Source of the DNA: Isoetes taiwanensis
Lineage: Eukaryota; Streptophyta; Lycopodiopsida; Isoetales; Isoetaceae
Direction of reading: 5' to 3'
NCBI GenBank assembly: GCA_021234155.1
Contig: JAJEKV010000112.1
Span: 2,034,282-2,098,281 of the forward strand
DNA: 64,000 nt
A program made the position numbers and the translations under genes. A model generated the notes under the pieces. The model did no database searches. It saw only the letters and a program-made list of their open reading frames with translations, and was not told where the DNA came from. Shown here in pieces: positions 45,947 to 56,829 of the stretch (its first letter is position 1; each line of letters opens with the position of its first letter).

Positions 45947-48430
45947 TGTGTGTCCTCTGCTTCGGTCGTCGGATTACTAACACGTGGCGCAGAACAACAC
46001 CTAACTGTCCTCCACGTTACAGGGAAGGTCACGTAAGCGACCTTTCTTATATACGTAATAGTCGTGCAGATGCAAATTCCGTGCATCACTTACCCATTTT
46101 ACCTCGCATAATGTCCCTCAGTTGAAAATGCAGATGTATCAAGATAAATACCTGCTTTTTGTATTTTTCAATCCGGATACCTTTTTGCAAAGTGAATGTC
46201 ATGCAGATTTGATGGTAATATGTTTTTTATCATAACTTTTGAATTTGGACTCCGTTTTGAGTGTTTTTTATTCCATTGGAGAGTTCCCACTAGGATCTTT
46301 CTGATGTTTGATATGCTCATATTTAATTAAGTTTTCTGAGTGGCAAATTTTCGAGCGGATTTGGTAGGATTTCACACCTCACTTAGTTGATTCTCTGCCC
46401 AGCTTGTCCTTCGTCCTGCATCATTGTAGTGCAATGAGCTTTTATGAAGATATTGAAGAGATGATGTTATCGTGCCTGCATTTCATGGCTGATGTCTAGG
46501 AGCTCTATTACTATAGCTAGAGAAGTCAAAATCATGTTCTTATCTTAGGACTTAAATTTAGGCTTAATGAACTCCTTATGTGTGAGAATCCAAGAATAGG
46601 CAGGTTACAGGGAACATCCGGTATGACTCGAGTGGATTTTCAAGTTTAGGATTTGTCAATCATGTTTTTGTGAGAATGGCGCGATACGGTTCCTGTATTT
46701 CCATGGTCCCGTATTTTGAGTCTTAAAAAATTTCGAGCATGGTTTTAACAGTTTTGAAATAAATAGTTTGAAAGTTTTAATGCTTATAAAGAACCATGGC
46801 CATGGCAGGGCAATTTAGGCGCTAAATTTGAGCTAGGTGAAAATTGAAAAGGCCTTTGGATGTGAATTTATAGGGCCAACCTCTTAATGAAGCAAGCGAA
46901 TAGGTGGGTATTTGGGATTCATGGTAAAATATGGCAAGGGTGTGGAAATAAAAGGGTATGTGATAACAATGGTGATGGGAATTGGCACATGAGAACAAAC
47001 ACACGTAGTCAAAGGTTTGAGTGCAACAATTGGTAGTGTGGTACTGGGGTAAAAAGCAAGAGTATAGAAAAGTATAAAACGTAGATTTAAGGTGGCTAAG
47101 GTGAATAATTCAAGGAGCATTATGGAAAAATAGGTTGATGAGCTAGGCAAAAAAGTCCCAACGGTGTATTTATGGCAAAACAAGTTTGGTGAGGCAAATA
47201 TAAGATATGGATGTAGAAGTGAGAAAAATGGTTAATGACTTGAAAAAAAATACCATGGGGGTCTTCCAAACTTCAAGCAAATGTCTTCCAAACTCTAACA
47301 CCCAAAGTCTTCTAGAACATGCTTTGACCACTTCTAATTTGATCCCTCTTGTCAAGCTCGACTTCAAGTGCATTATTTTGACTTTTGAAAATAGACATTT
47401 CTTGACCTTAATACCAAGGCTACCTACCAAGATCTTTCAAACTCTTTGACCTAGGATTGAGGCAAAATAGTTAGTACGTTGCCCTCTTGGGGGCAACATC
47501 TCAACAAAACAAGGAGGTGGCTGGTCCCTTCAGCCATAAGAATAGCCCCTTGGAGAAATCTTCAACTTGAGTGGATACTTCCATGAAATATGCCATGATA
47601 TAAGTGTATAGGAGTAGGAATGGAGTATGTGGATGATGATATGAATGGACATGTGATAAATGTAGTGAAAATGAAGATGTGCAAATATGAGACGAATGTG
47701 TGTGTGATGAGTATGTAATATGAATGGAGTGGAGACATGCAAGTATGAAATGAGCATGGCGTGATGAGTGTATGGTGGGAATAAAGTGGAGATGTGTGCG
47801 TATGAAATGTGAGGATGGTAGTGAGCTGATGGATAATGAAGTAGAGTGAGTGTGCTCATGGTATAACCTGGCCAAAATAAGAAAAGTTGCCTTCTATTTT
47901 ATCACCTCGAAATACTACTCTGTCATAATGGTAAAGATGAAGGGTAGAGAGATTTGAAGTGAAGTGGTTGTCATGGCAAGCAAGACTACATATGGCGGAT
48001 GAATGAAAATGGTATCAAAGATGCACCTGTCATGACAATATAAAATCCATTAGTAAGAAAGGATCCCCTTGTGGAATATAAGGGTTGACCAGGTCCTGCA
48101 TGTAAGCAAATGAGAAAGCAAAGGTTTAGTGGTTATGGCCAAATTCTCATGGCGGATGAATGCATCAGCTGATGGACCTGCACATGACACTTGATAGGAG
48201 AATTAGCAATCATCTCTTGTCTGGAATGTTTACCATAGTTATCATATCAATCTTGCCCTTCTACAAATATAAATCTAAACTTATCAAAGCAACATGTTTC
48301 TGAGCATAACTAAAACATGAAATTGAACTAAGTAACCTACTCTAGCATGGAATATTGCACCATTTCCTACATAAAGAAGGACAGGCATACATGTTGATCC
48401 CAATATCTTTTCAGCTGTGAGGTATTTATA
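45947..48430. other. Spacer, no recognised gene; purine-rich segment
   Basis: No family recognised. 47600-47850 is a purine-rich quasi-repeat of GATGATATGAATGG / GTGATGAGTATG type words, which yields long but low-complexity frames on the opposite strand that I do not regard as genes. Confidence 0.4.
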
Positions 48431-48437
48431 GCATTTG

Positions 48438-49640
48438 TCAATGCCACACTTGTGGTGACTTCTTCAGCCAATATGAGTTTGATCCTACTGATGCTAAGAC
48501 TTCATAAAGTTCTTCCCAAAGTTTTTCAAACTTACCAGCCATGTCTTCACTTGATTTGTTCCATTTGAGCACAAGTTCTCCTTTCTTGAAAGTTCCTTGG
48601 ATCTTGTGAGCTACTTTGAATGCAGCTAAGTCTTGGGCTTTCTTCAATAAATTGGCATTTTTAGCTTCTGCTCTATATTATCTAAAGTCGGTAGGGCATC
48701 TAACCTTTCCTGCAAAGCATGTTCAAATGGTAAGTATAATTTATGAGCTAACCTTAGAGATGGCAGCTAAAATTCAATTGGCAGCACATCATCAATTCCA
48801 TAAACTAAATTGAATGGTGTATGATTTGTAGTTGTCTTGACAGTGACTTTATAAGCCCAAAGTGCATTTACTATCTTGAGATGCCAATCCCCCTTGTTTG
48901 CTTCTATTGCCTTCTACAAAATACTTTTCAAAATTTTATTAGTAGATTCAGCCCCCGGGGGATGCACCTATTGTATAGGGGGTCTACCACATGCGTGCAA
49001 GGGGTCGGCAAAAACCCCCTTGTATACGTGTTTGAATTTTTTGAAAAACCCCCCTTCCAGTCACATACAGTGCCAAAATTGCCCTAAAAACCTCAAAAAG
49101 CTACCCCTACATACGAGTATATGTACGGTTTAAGGGAAAAACAAACCCTTTCGGGTCACTCACATGGTTTGTATGGCCAAAACTATGTGAACCCCCCTTG
49201 ATTCAGCCTAATCATGATGTTGTGGATAGTAAGAAGAGTTTATAGTGTGATTGACCTTGAGAACGCTCAATTAGCAATTACTTCATTAACAAATGGTGTA
49301 CCTCTATCTGAACGCAACTTAAAAGGAATACTAAAGCTGGCACACACATATTCGTGCATGAATCTAGTTGTTGTGAAGGCATTGGCCTACCTCAAGGGAA
49401 TTGCTTCTGCCCACTTGGTGAAGTAATATGTAGCCACAATAATATGTGATGTTGACCTATAGAAGAAGGATTAAAATGACCAATGTAATCGAGTCTCCAT
49501 TTATGAAATAGTCCTAGAGAGAGAATAAGATTTAGGGCAGCTGGGAGAGAAACATTTTTACCAAAAAATTGACATTGATGGCATGTCTTAATGATGTCAT
49601 AGCGGTCTCTAAAAATTGTAGGCCAACTGCTGGACGCCCT
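48438..49640 (-). mobile_element. Ty3/gypsy integrase remnant
   Basis: Minus strand reads FRDRYDIIKTCHQCQFFGKN (zinc-binding region), HKWRLDYIGHFNP (core with catalytic Asp), then, on the far side of a 246-bp insertion, ESTNKILKSIL, ANKGDWHLKIVNALWAYK and NHTPFNLVYG, ending with FKKGELVLKWNKSSEDMAGK and EELYEVLASVGSNSYWL, the post-integrase module that precedes chromodomain or LTR. Stops and frame changes are scattered. No LTR was found next to it. Confidence 0.85.
48954..49199 (-). mobile_element. Dispersed short repeat, copy 3, with 9-bp target duplication
   Basis: 246 bp inserted in the gypsy integrase. GATTCAGCC stands on both sides (48945-48953 and 49200-49208), and removing the insert plus one copy rejoins the integrase frame. 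Ends CCCGGGGGATGCACC and (reverse complement) AAGGGGGGTTCACATAG are weakly similar. It carries GACCCCTTGCACGCA on the minus strand, as the other copies do on the plus strand. A small non-autonomous element is likely; 9 bp would suit a Mutator-type enzyme. Confidence 0.65.
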
Positions 49641-49654
49641 ACATCAATATCAGC

Positions 49655-49700
49655 AAAAACAGCTTTGGGGGGGGAGGGGGGAGGGGTAATTAAATGGCTC
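49655..49700 (+). repeat. G-rich tract
   Basis: Runs of nine, six and four G separated by single A residues (GGGGGGGGGAGGGGGGAGGGG). Could form G-quadruplex in principle. Confidence 0.7.
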
Positions 49701-49864
49701 AATTTCTTGATATGTGGGATGTCATGTTCAATGGTGTAGTATGTAATATTAATACTACTTTTATATATAATGAGCTATGCATGGGTAAAAAAACTTTTAA
49801 CCTTCGAGCCTAGGGATTATTTTGTAAAGAATGAATTCCATTGTAAGTAAAATGATCTAGTGGA

Positions 49865-50573
49865 ATGAAGTTGAAATAATCACTATGTTAGTAGATCATA
49901 ACGCTTTGGAACAATGCTCAACTAGTTAAACTTTTAACTAAATTTACTACTAGCATTAGCATTATCTTATCTTATTCTTGGTAGCCTTTTAATATTTGGT
50001 TATTGTGTTTGGTGATGGGGCCTAGTCCCCAGGTTTTAGATGGGCTATTTCCCTTGCATGTGCCGTCCCATAACCCGTTGGGTTCCCGTGGACGTAAAAA
50101 ACTATCTTATCTTATCTTATCTTATAAACCATCGTCCAATATCATTAACACTATTATGAAAGCACTGTAGCAATGGGATTGACCCAGCTACTGTTCATCA
50201 TTTGACTATAATGCCTTCGACACTATCTCCTACATACTTGTTTATTTTGATCGGATCCAGCACAGGTGATGCCGGACCACACTCTAATTACTGTATAAAA
50301 AACACAGAGATCCGTCGGTCTAGCAGGACCGATCGGATTCATAGTTATGCTGGCTCAAATATTCGAAGCCAGCTTACAAGATAAACTTAGAAATAATTTC
50401 GCTAGACCATATGTCGATTTGGTCTTTTAACAGGTTAACCTTTGGTTAAATATTGAACCATAGAAATAGGTTCGATCATTGAACCTCATTGAACCTTATG
50501 ATGTCGCTTAGGTTTTAATCAAGTCTTCACCATTGAACCTTGCTTGCTTAACATCATGACATGATTTATAACA
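49865..50573 (-). repeat. Copia 3' LTR (709 bp including a LINE insert)
   Basis: Matches the 5' LTR over its whole length apart from 49946-50125, which is an inserted LINE 3' end, a four-base difference near 50235 and scattered substitutions. Confidence 0.92.
49946..50125 (+). mobile_element. LINE 3' end with (ATCTT)n tail inside the copia LTR
   Basis: Absent from the other LTR. It contains GTCCCATAACCCGTTGGGTT, CCCGTGGACGTAAAAAACT and then four CTTAT units, the same layout as the tails at 8870-8918 and 10280-10346, with a different pentamer. The left side also shows ATTATCTTATCTTATTC, so the tail repeat appears at both ends. Confidence 0.75.
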
Positions 50574-50584
50574 CTCCTCCTTCA
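50574..50584 (-). promoter_or_regulatory. Copia polypurine tract
   Basis: Minus strand GAAGGAGGAG directly before the 3' LTR start TGTTATAAATC, the expected plus-strand primer. A second GGAGGAG occurs about 30 bp upstream. Confidence 0.8.
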
Positions 50585-51302
50585 TGTCATGATTCTGAAC
50601 AGCTCCTCCTTCATGTCATAATTATGAACAGATTTAACATAATTTGCCTGATAGAACAACTCAATTTTTTTTTCCTGTATTCCCAGCATAGATCTGAACC
50701 TGTCAAACTTAACTTGAGACAAAGCTTTGGTTAAAATATCTGCAGTCTGATCTTGTGTTCTCACATATTCAACTGAGATAATCTTTTTAGCAACCTGCTC
50801 CCTGATAAAGTGCATATGTATTTCAATATGCTTGGTCCTCTGATGCATTACAGGATTTTTAGTGATAGCTATGCAACTTAGACTATCACTTAGCAATGTA
50901 GTAGGACAACTTTGAATCAATCCTAACTCATTGAGAAGTCTCCTTGCCCAAACTATTTCTTTGGCAGCTAGTGATGTGGCAGCATACTCTGCTTCAGCAG
51001 AGGACATTGCCACGCTATTTTGTTTTTTTTTTATTTCCATGCAACTGAACCTCCAGCTAGCAGTAAAGTGAACCTTGATGTTGATTTCCTGTCCAGATCT
51101 GAAGCCCAGTCTGCATCACAGTAAGCTTGCAATTTCAAATCATTGTTTGAGAAACAAATGCCTTCATTTTGTGTTCCCTTAAGAAATCTTAATACTCTCT
51201 TTGCAGCTACCCAGTGACTTTTGCCTGGATTGTTACAATATCTGCTCAGTAAGCTTACAGAGAATGCAATATCAGGGCGTGTACAGTTAGCCACATACAA
51301 TA
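50582..51302 (-). pseudogene. Copia RNase H, frameshifted
   Basis: 51300-51031 reads NCTRPDIAFSVSLLSRYCNN, LKLQAYCDADWASDLDRKST (RNase H start) and stops after SVAWK. A run of ten A (minus strand, near 51025) changes the frame and 51040-50582 continues QNSVAMSSAEAEYAATSLAA, RTKHIEIHMHFIREQV and QTADILTKALSQVKFDRFRS, the standard copia RNase H end. Confidence 0.9.
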
Positions 51303-52240
51303 GGCAGCCCTATTAGCTCCCTGTATGGAATATCTAACATTTCAATAACTTCATCCTCTGTTTTTTGACACATGTTGGCAGATAATTTATGTCCTGTTAT
51401 AAGTGGAGTGGCAGCACTATTGCAACTTCCCATTCCAAATCTCTCAAGAATATTCTAAATGTTCATGGTTTGAGTAAGAACTAGTCTTTTCTCACCTTTG
51501 TTTCTCGTTACTTCGATTCCCAAGAATCTTTTAAGCTCTCCCAGATCAGTCATCTTGAATTTAGCTTTAAGAATATGCTTGCAGTCATTCAAACATGTAA
51601 TATCATTAGCAACCATAATACAATCATCTACATATAATGCTATGATGCAAAAATTCTGTTTGACCTTAAATAAATATATATTTCCATCACTTTCAAGTTT
51701 CTTGAATCCACTTGTTCTCAAAAAATTATCCATGCACTTATACCATTCTCTGGGAGATTGCTTGAGTCCATAGACTGCACGTTTTAATCTCCATACCATT
51801 CATGTTCCTTCTTCAAACCCTTCTGCTTGTTCCATGAAAATATCTTCCTCAAGTTTAGCATTTAGAAACGCTGTGCTGACATCCATATGGTGAATTTCCA
51901 AATCATTTGCATTTGCATATGCCAAGAGTATCCTAATGCTTGCAAGTTTAACTATGGGAGAGAATGTTTCATCATAGTCTAGCCCCTTTTTCTGAGAATA
52001 TCCTTTTGCAACAAGTCTGGCCTTGTGCACTGTTGATTTCCCGTCAGATCCAAGCTTATTTTTAAATATCCATTTGTTGGCAACAATATTTTTCCCCTCT
52101 GGTTTCTTAACTAATTCATATGTATCCGTTCTTTTGAAAGCTTTCAACTCTTCTTCCATAGCTTGTCTCCACTTTAAGGCATCTACTCCTTTAATAGCTT
52201 CATCATAGCTTTGTGGCACATTTGGCTCTATAATTGCCAT
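51303..52240 (-). pseudogene. Copia reverse transcriptase, two stops and a frameshift
   Basis: 52240-51800 carries ALKWRQAMEEELKAFKRTDT, NKWIFKNKLGSDGKSTVHKA, RLVAKGYSQKKGLDYDETFS and HHMDVSTAFLNAKL (first catalytic Asp). A TGA at 51800-51802 interrupts before WRLKRAVYGLKQSPREWYKC; then IALYVDDCIMVA gives the YVDD box, followed by GELKRFLGIEV and a TAG at 51455. A frameshift near 51310 precedes YVANCTRPDIAF. Confidence 0.9.
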
Positions 52241-52269
52241 TATAATAGCTTCTGGATCCTCTATAGCAT

Positions 52270-53865
52270 TTAACCTTCTACTTTTCCCTTCCTTGGACCT
52301 GCCATATAGTGATCCATGTCAACCATAGTGTCCCCCATTAACTTCTCTATTTCTGTTTTCCTTGATTTTCTCTGAGCTTTTTCTATATTTGTTTCAAGTG
52401 CATTTTGTTCCTCAAAGCCTTCAACTTCTGAATTTTCAGCTCTATTTTCTTTATCTCCAATTACTGGTGGTTCAGCCTTGGAGTCATCATTGTCTAGATC
52501 AGCAAATGTAACTTTCCCTTCCTTATGATAATCTTCATTTGTTTGTCTACTTAGACTGTCTAGTTTCCTGTCTTTATAGAGTTTGTTTTCAATGAAGTAC
52601 ACATCCCTGCTGACAATAATTCTTTTTCTTGAGGGATCATAGAGCTGATAACCCTTTGATTTTTCATCATAACCAATTAAATAGCATTCAATAGCTCTGT
52701 CATCCAATTTTTTTCTTTCCTCTTCTGGGACTAGTACATAAGCAAGACAACCATATGCTTTAAATTTATCATATGAGGGTTTGATGCCATACCATAATTC
52801 ATCTGGGGTCTTTCCATTAATGCTTCTAGATGGTAACTTGTTTAGAATGTCCACTGCAGCCTTGACTGCTTCCTCCCATAAGAAATTGGGCAATCCTGCA
52901 TGTTTGATCATGGCTCTAACTGCGTTTAGAATAGACCTGTTTTTCCTTTCTGAGACTCCATTTTGCTGGGGTGTGTGTGAGCATGTGACTTGTCTCCTAA
53001 TTCCATTTTGGAAACAATAGCTATTGAACCTGCCAGAAACAAATTCTCCTCCTCTGTCAGTTCTTAGACATTTTAGTTTCATACCTGTTTGTCTTTCTAC
53101 TTCAGCTTGGTATAATTTGAATGCATCAAAAGCCTGATCCTTGGTCCTTAATGTATAGCATTTACTTTTCCTGGAAAAATCGTCAGTAAAAGTAATGAAA
53201 TATCTTTTTCCATGGATGCTTCTTACATTCGAAGGGCCACAGACGTCACTATGCACCAATTCAATCACTTTCTTAGCTCTTTTGCCTTGCTTGGGAAATG
53301 GAAGTCTGCTGGATTTCCCTTTGAAACAGCCAGCACAATTCAGATTTTCCTTTCCTTTGTTTTCTGTCATGATTTGCCCATGTTTGGCCATGAAATTTAG
53401 ATTGTTTGCATGGGTATGTCCTAGCCTTTCATGCCACAATTGAATTGATGGTGTCATGATAGCATTACTAGTCTCATGCATTTTATTCTGAAATGCAAAA
53501 AGTCTGCCAACTCTTTTTGCTAAAAATCTAACTTCATTATTCAAAAGTACTTTGCATTGATGAGTTTCAAAATGAACATGATAACCCAGATCTACTAACT
53601 GTGTTATAGAAATCAGATTTCTAACTAGATTGGGTACACACAGTACATTCTCTAGAATGACTGGATTCCCTTTGAGATCGAATATTTCTAGTAATCCTGC
53701 TTGATCCACTTTTTGCAAATTGCCATCACCCATCTGCACAAAGCTTGATGACTTATGGATCTTTTCTCTGAGCATAGAAGGTGACTTGATCACGCTTCTC
53801 TCAGCTCCACTATCTAACACATAAAAATTGTCTTTTAGTTTGAAATCTGAAACTACTGTTAACAA
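52270..53865 (-). pseudogene. Copia protease and integrase, copy B (531-codon open frame)
   Basis: Residues 17-25 DSGAERSVI are the aspartic protease site. From about residue 140 follows the integrase: zinc-binding HERLGHTHANN...NCAGC, core with HSDVCGP (first Asp), CLRTDRGGEF (second Asp) and NGVSERKNR (Glu), all three catalytic residues present. A six-base in-frame gap near residue 12 distinguishes it from copy A. The frame ends at 52270 before RT and lacks the gag start, so it is only a part of the original polyprotein. Confidence 0.9.
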
Positions 53866-54873
53866 TTGAGCAACTTACCTCAGCATTTTCATCAAGTTCT
53901 TCTGCTGGTTCAGTAACTTTTTCAGTGGCCACATTGAGCTCATCAGATCTGCCTCTTCCTCTTCCTCGAGCTGCTCTCCCTCTGGTGTTATAGCCTCTGC
54001 CCCTGCCAGTCTTAGATGTGTTTTCTTCTTGCCTTTTTGAAAAGTCCCTTGGACTTGAGCAATTAGAGGCCACATGACCAAATCCCTCACAATTATAACA
54101 TTTATTTCCTTTTTTTTTAGGACAATTGACTTTAAGATGTCCATAAGCATTACATATGAAGCAGGGACCTAATTTACCTTGTCCTCCTCGTATCTTTCCT
54201 CCAGAGGCGTACAGAATTTCACTTTGCTCCTCTTCATTTTCGCCAGACAGATTGTGCTGCTCTAACTCCGTTTTTATCATGGTTTCAGCTTCTTCCCTGT
54301 TTTTTGCTACATTCCTGACCAAGGTGGACAAGTTCCTATATTTTGAAAAAGCTCTTGCCAATGACAGAATCTGATACTCATTTGTTATTGGCACTCCTGC
54401 AGCAGTAAGGTCAGCAATGATATTATCAAATTTTTCGAAGAAATCTTTAATATCTTCTCCTTCTTTATACTTCAACTCTCTCAATTCCTTGTCCAAGACA
54501 TCCAATTGAGAGGAAGTTTTAACCTGATAGGTCTTCAACAAGTAAGACCACATTTCCTTTGGAGATAAACCCCTCATTCTTAACAGAATACTTGAGCTTA
54601 GTTTGCTCTTTATGACTGCCTTTGCTTCCAGAATTTTTGCCTTGTGAGAGGCATCTGGAGAGGCACTTGTCACTTCTGTGGAGCTAGATCCTCCACCTGC
54701 ATCTTTAGCTGGACTTCCAGCAGTTCCTGATGCTGCTGCACTAGCATAAGTTTTGCCTCTGCTATTAGTTGAACTGATAACAAGGCCATGCTCTTCTTCT
54801 TCTATAATTTCCCACAATCCTTCCACTCTCAACACTTCTTCAATCTTCTCTTTCCAAACTTGGAATCCAGAGT
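53853..54873 (-). pseudogene. Copia gag, copy B (lacks its first codons)
   Basis: Open from the junction through VLRVEGLWEIIEEEEHG, TYASAAASGTAGSPAKDAGG, AKILEAKAVIKSKLSSSILL and on to two CCHC knuckles (CFICNAYGHLKVNC, CYNCEGFGHVASNC) and an RG-rich tail (KTGRGRGYNTRGRAARGRGR). It retains the eight-codon block deleted in copy A. Two bases are missing near 53868 relative to copy A, which shifts the frame before protease. Confidence 0.88.
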
Positions 54874-54889
54874 TTACAAAAAAAAAAAA
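54873..54889 (-). other. Junction between copia copies A and B
   Basis: The plus strand reads CCAGAG, then TTTACAAAAAAAAAAAA, then GCGTCAGTAAAAG. Left is gag (copy B) just after its start region; right is integrase (copy A). The TTTAC-A12 filler is not found at the corresponding place in either copy, so it was probably added at the junction. Confidence 0.75.
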
Positions 54890-56807
54890 GCGTCAGTAAA
54901 AGTAATGAAATGTCTTTTTCCATGGATGCTTCTTACATTCAAAGGGTCACAGAGGTCACTATGCACCAATTCAATCACTTTCTTAGCTCTTTTGCCTTGC
55001 TTGGGAAATGGAAGCACTACTACAAAAATAGATAGAAATGGCACAAAAGTGACATTTATGCTCTGCCTTTTTACGGAGCATAAACGTCACTTTTGTGCCA
55101 TTTATGACGTTTATGCTTCCCAAATGGCACAAAAGTGACGTTTATGCTCTGTAAAAAGGCGGAGCATAAATGTCACTTTTGTGCCATTTCTACCTATTTT
55201 TGTAGTAGTGAAGTCTGCTGGATTTCCCTTTGAAACAGCCAGCACAATTCAGATTTTCCTTTCCTTTGTTTTCTGTCATGATTTGCCCATGTTTGGCCAT
55301 GAAATTTAGATTGTTTGCATGGGTATGTCCTAGCCTTTCATGCCACAATTGAATTGATGGTGTCATGATAGCATTAATAGTCTCATGCATTTTATTCTGA
55401 AATGCAAAAAGTCTGCCAACTCTTTTTGCTAAAAATCTAACTTCATTATTCAAAAGTACTTTGCATTGATGAGTTTCAAAATGAACATGATAACCCAGAT
55501 CTACTAACTGTGTTATAGAAATCAGATTTCTAACTAGATTGGGTACACACAGTACATTCTCTAGAATGACTGGATTCCCTTTGAGATCGAATATTTCTAG
55601 TAATCCTGCTTGATCCACTTTTTGCAAATTGCCATCACCCATCTGCACAAAGCTTGATGACTTATGGATCTTTTCTCTGAGCATAGAAGGTGACTTGATC
55701 ACGCTTCTCTCAGCTCCACTATCTAACACATAAAAATTGTCAACATCTTTTAGTTTGAAATCTGAAACTACTGTTAACAATTTAGAGCAACTTACCTCAG
55801 CATTTTCATCAAGTTCTTCTGCTAGTTCAGTAACTTTTTCAGTGGCCACATTGAGCTCAGCAGATCTGCCTCTTCCTCGAGCTGCTCTCCCTCTGGTGTT
55901 ATAGCCTCTGCCCCTGCCAGTCTTAGATGTGTTTTCTTCTTGCCTTTTTGAAAAGTCCCTTGGACTTGAGAAATTAGAGGCCACATGACCAAATCCCTCA
56001 CAATTATAACATTTATTTCCTTTATTTTTAGGACAATTGGCTTTAAGATGTCCATAAGCATTACATAGGAAGCAGAGACCTAATTTACCTTGTCCTCCTC
56101 GTATCTTTCCACCAGAGGCGTACAGAATTTCACTTTGCTCCTCTTCATTTTCGCCAGACAGATTGTGCTGCTCTAACTCCGTTTTTATCATGGTTTCAGC
56201 TTCTTCCCTGTTTTTTGCTACATTCCTGACCAAGGTGGATAAGTTCCTATATTTTGAAAAAGCTCTCGCCAATGACATAATCTGATACTCATTTGTTATT
56301 GGCACTCCTGCAGCAGTAAGGTCAGCAATGACATTATCAAATTTTTCGAAGAAATCTTTAATATCTTCTCCTTCTTTATACTTCAACTCTCTCAATTCCT
56401 TGTCCAAGACATCCAATTGAGAGGAAGTTTTAACCTGATAGGTCTTCAACAAGTAAGACCACATTTCCTTTGGAGATAAACCCCTCATTCTTAACAGAAT
56501 ACTTGAGCTTAGTTTGCTCTTTATGACTGGCATCTGGAGAGGCACTTGTCACTTCTGTGGAGCTAGATCCTCCACCTGCATCTTTAGCTGGACTTCCAGC
56601 AGTTCCTGATGCTGCTGCACTAGCATAAGTTTTGCCTCTGCTATTAGTTGAACTGATAACAGGGCCATGCTTTTCTTCTTCTATAATTTCCCACAATCCT
56701 TCCACTCTCAACACTTCTTCAATCTTCTCTTTCCAAACTTGGAATCCAGAGCCTCCTTTGTATACATCAATTCCACTTAGCAATGTTGCCCCCAGTCTGC
56801 TAGCCAT
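54890..56807 (-). pseudogene. Copia gag-protease-integrase, copy A (5' copy)
   Basis: Starts MASRLGATLLSGIDVYKGGS at 56807, with GFQVWKEKIEEVLRVEGLW following. A 32-base deletion near 56528 (relative to copy B) shifts the frame, which reopens as 56545-55190: LSPKEMWSYLLKTYQVKTSS (gag), two zinc knuckles (CFLCNAYGHLKANC intact, the second ends ASNF where copy B has ASNC), protease DSGAERSVI, and integrase HERLGHTHANNLNFMAKHG with NCAGCFKGKSSR. The integrase is cut by a MITE at 55015-55210 and resumes to about 54890. Confidence 0.88.
55015..55210 (+). mobile_element. CACTA-like palindromic MITE (196 bp)
   Basis: Starts CACTACTACAAAAATAG and ends CTATTTTTGTAGTAGTG, an almost perfect inverted repeat. 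It is flanked by AAG on both sides (55012-55014 and 55211-55213), the 3-bp target duplication of CACTA elements. Each half is itself palindromic around GGCACAAAAGTGAC / GTCACTTTTGTGCC with GAGCATAAA words, so nested hairpins are possible. It interrupts integrase copy A after GGAAATGG-AAG. Confidence 0.88.
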
Positions 56808-56816
56808 TATGAATCT

Positions 56817-56828
56817 GCTCTGATACCA
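56817..56828 (-). promoter_or_regulatory. Primer-binding site for initiator tRNA-Met
   Basis: Minus strand TGGTATCAGAGC, the standard 12-base complement of the plant initiator tRNA-Met 3' end, one base inside the 5' LTR. Confidence 0.95.
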
Positions 56829-56829
56829 G

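Noticed and set aside
47501-47875. 124- and 109-residue minus-strand frames rich in H, S, T and I
   Set aside because: They are read from a purine-rich quasi-repeat; low complexity, no recognisable domain.
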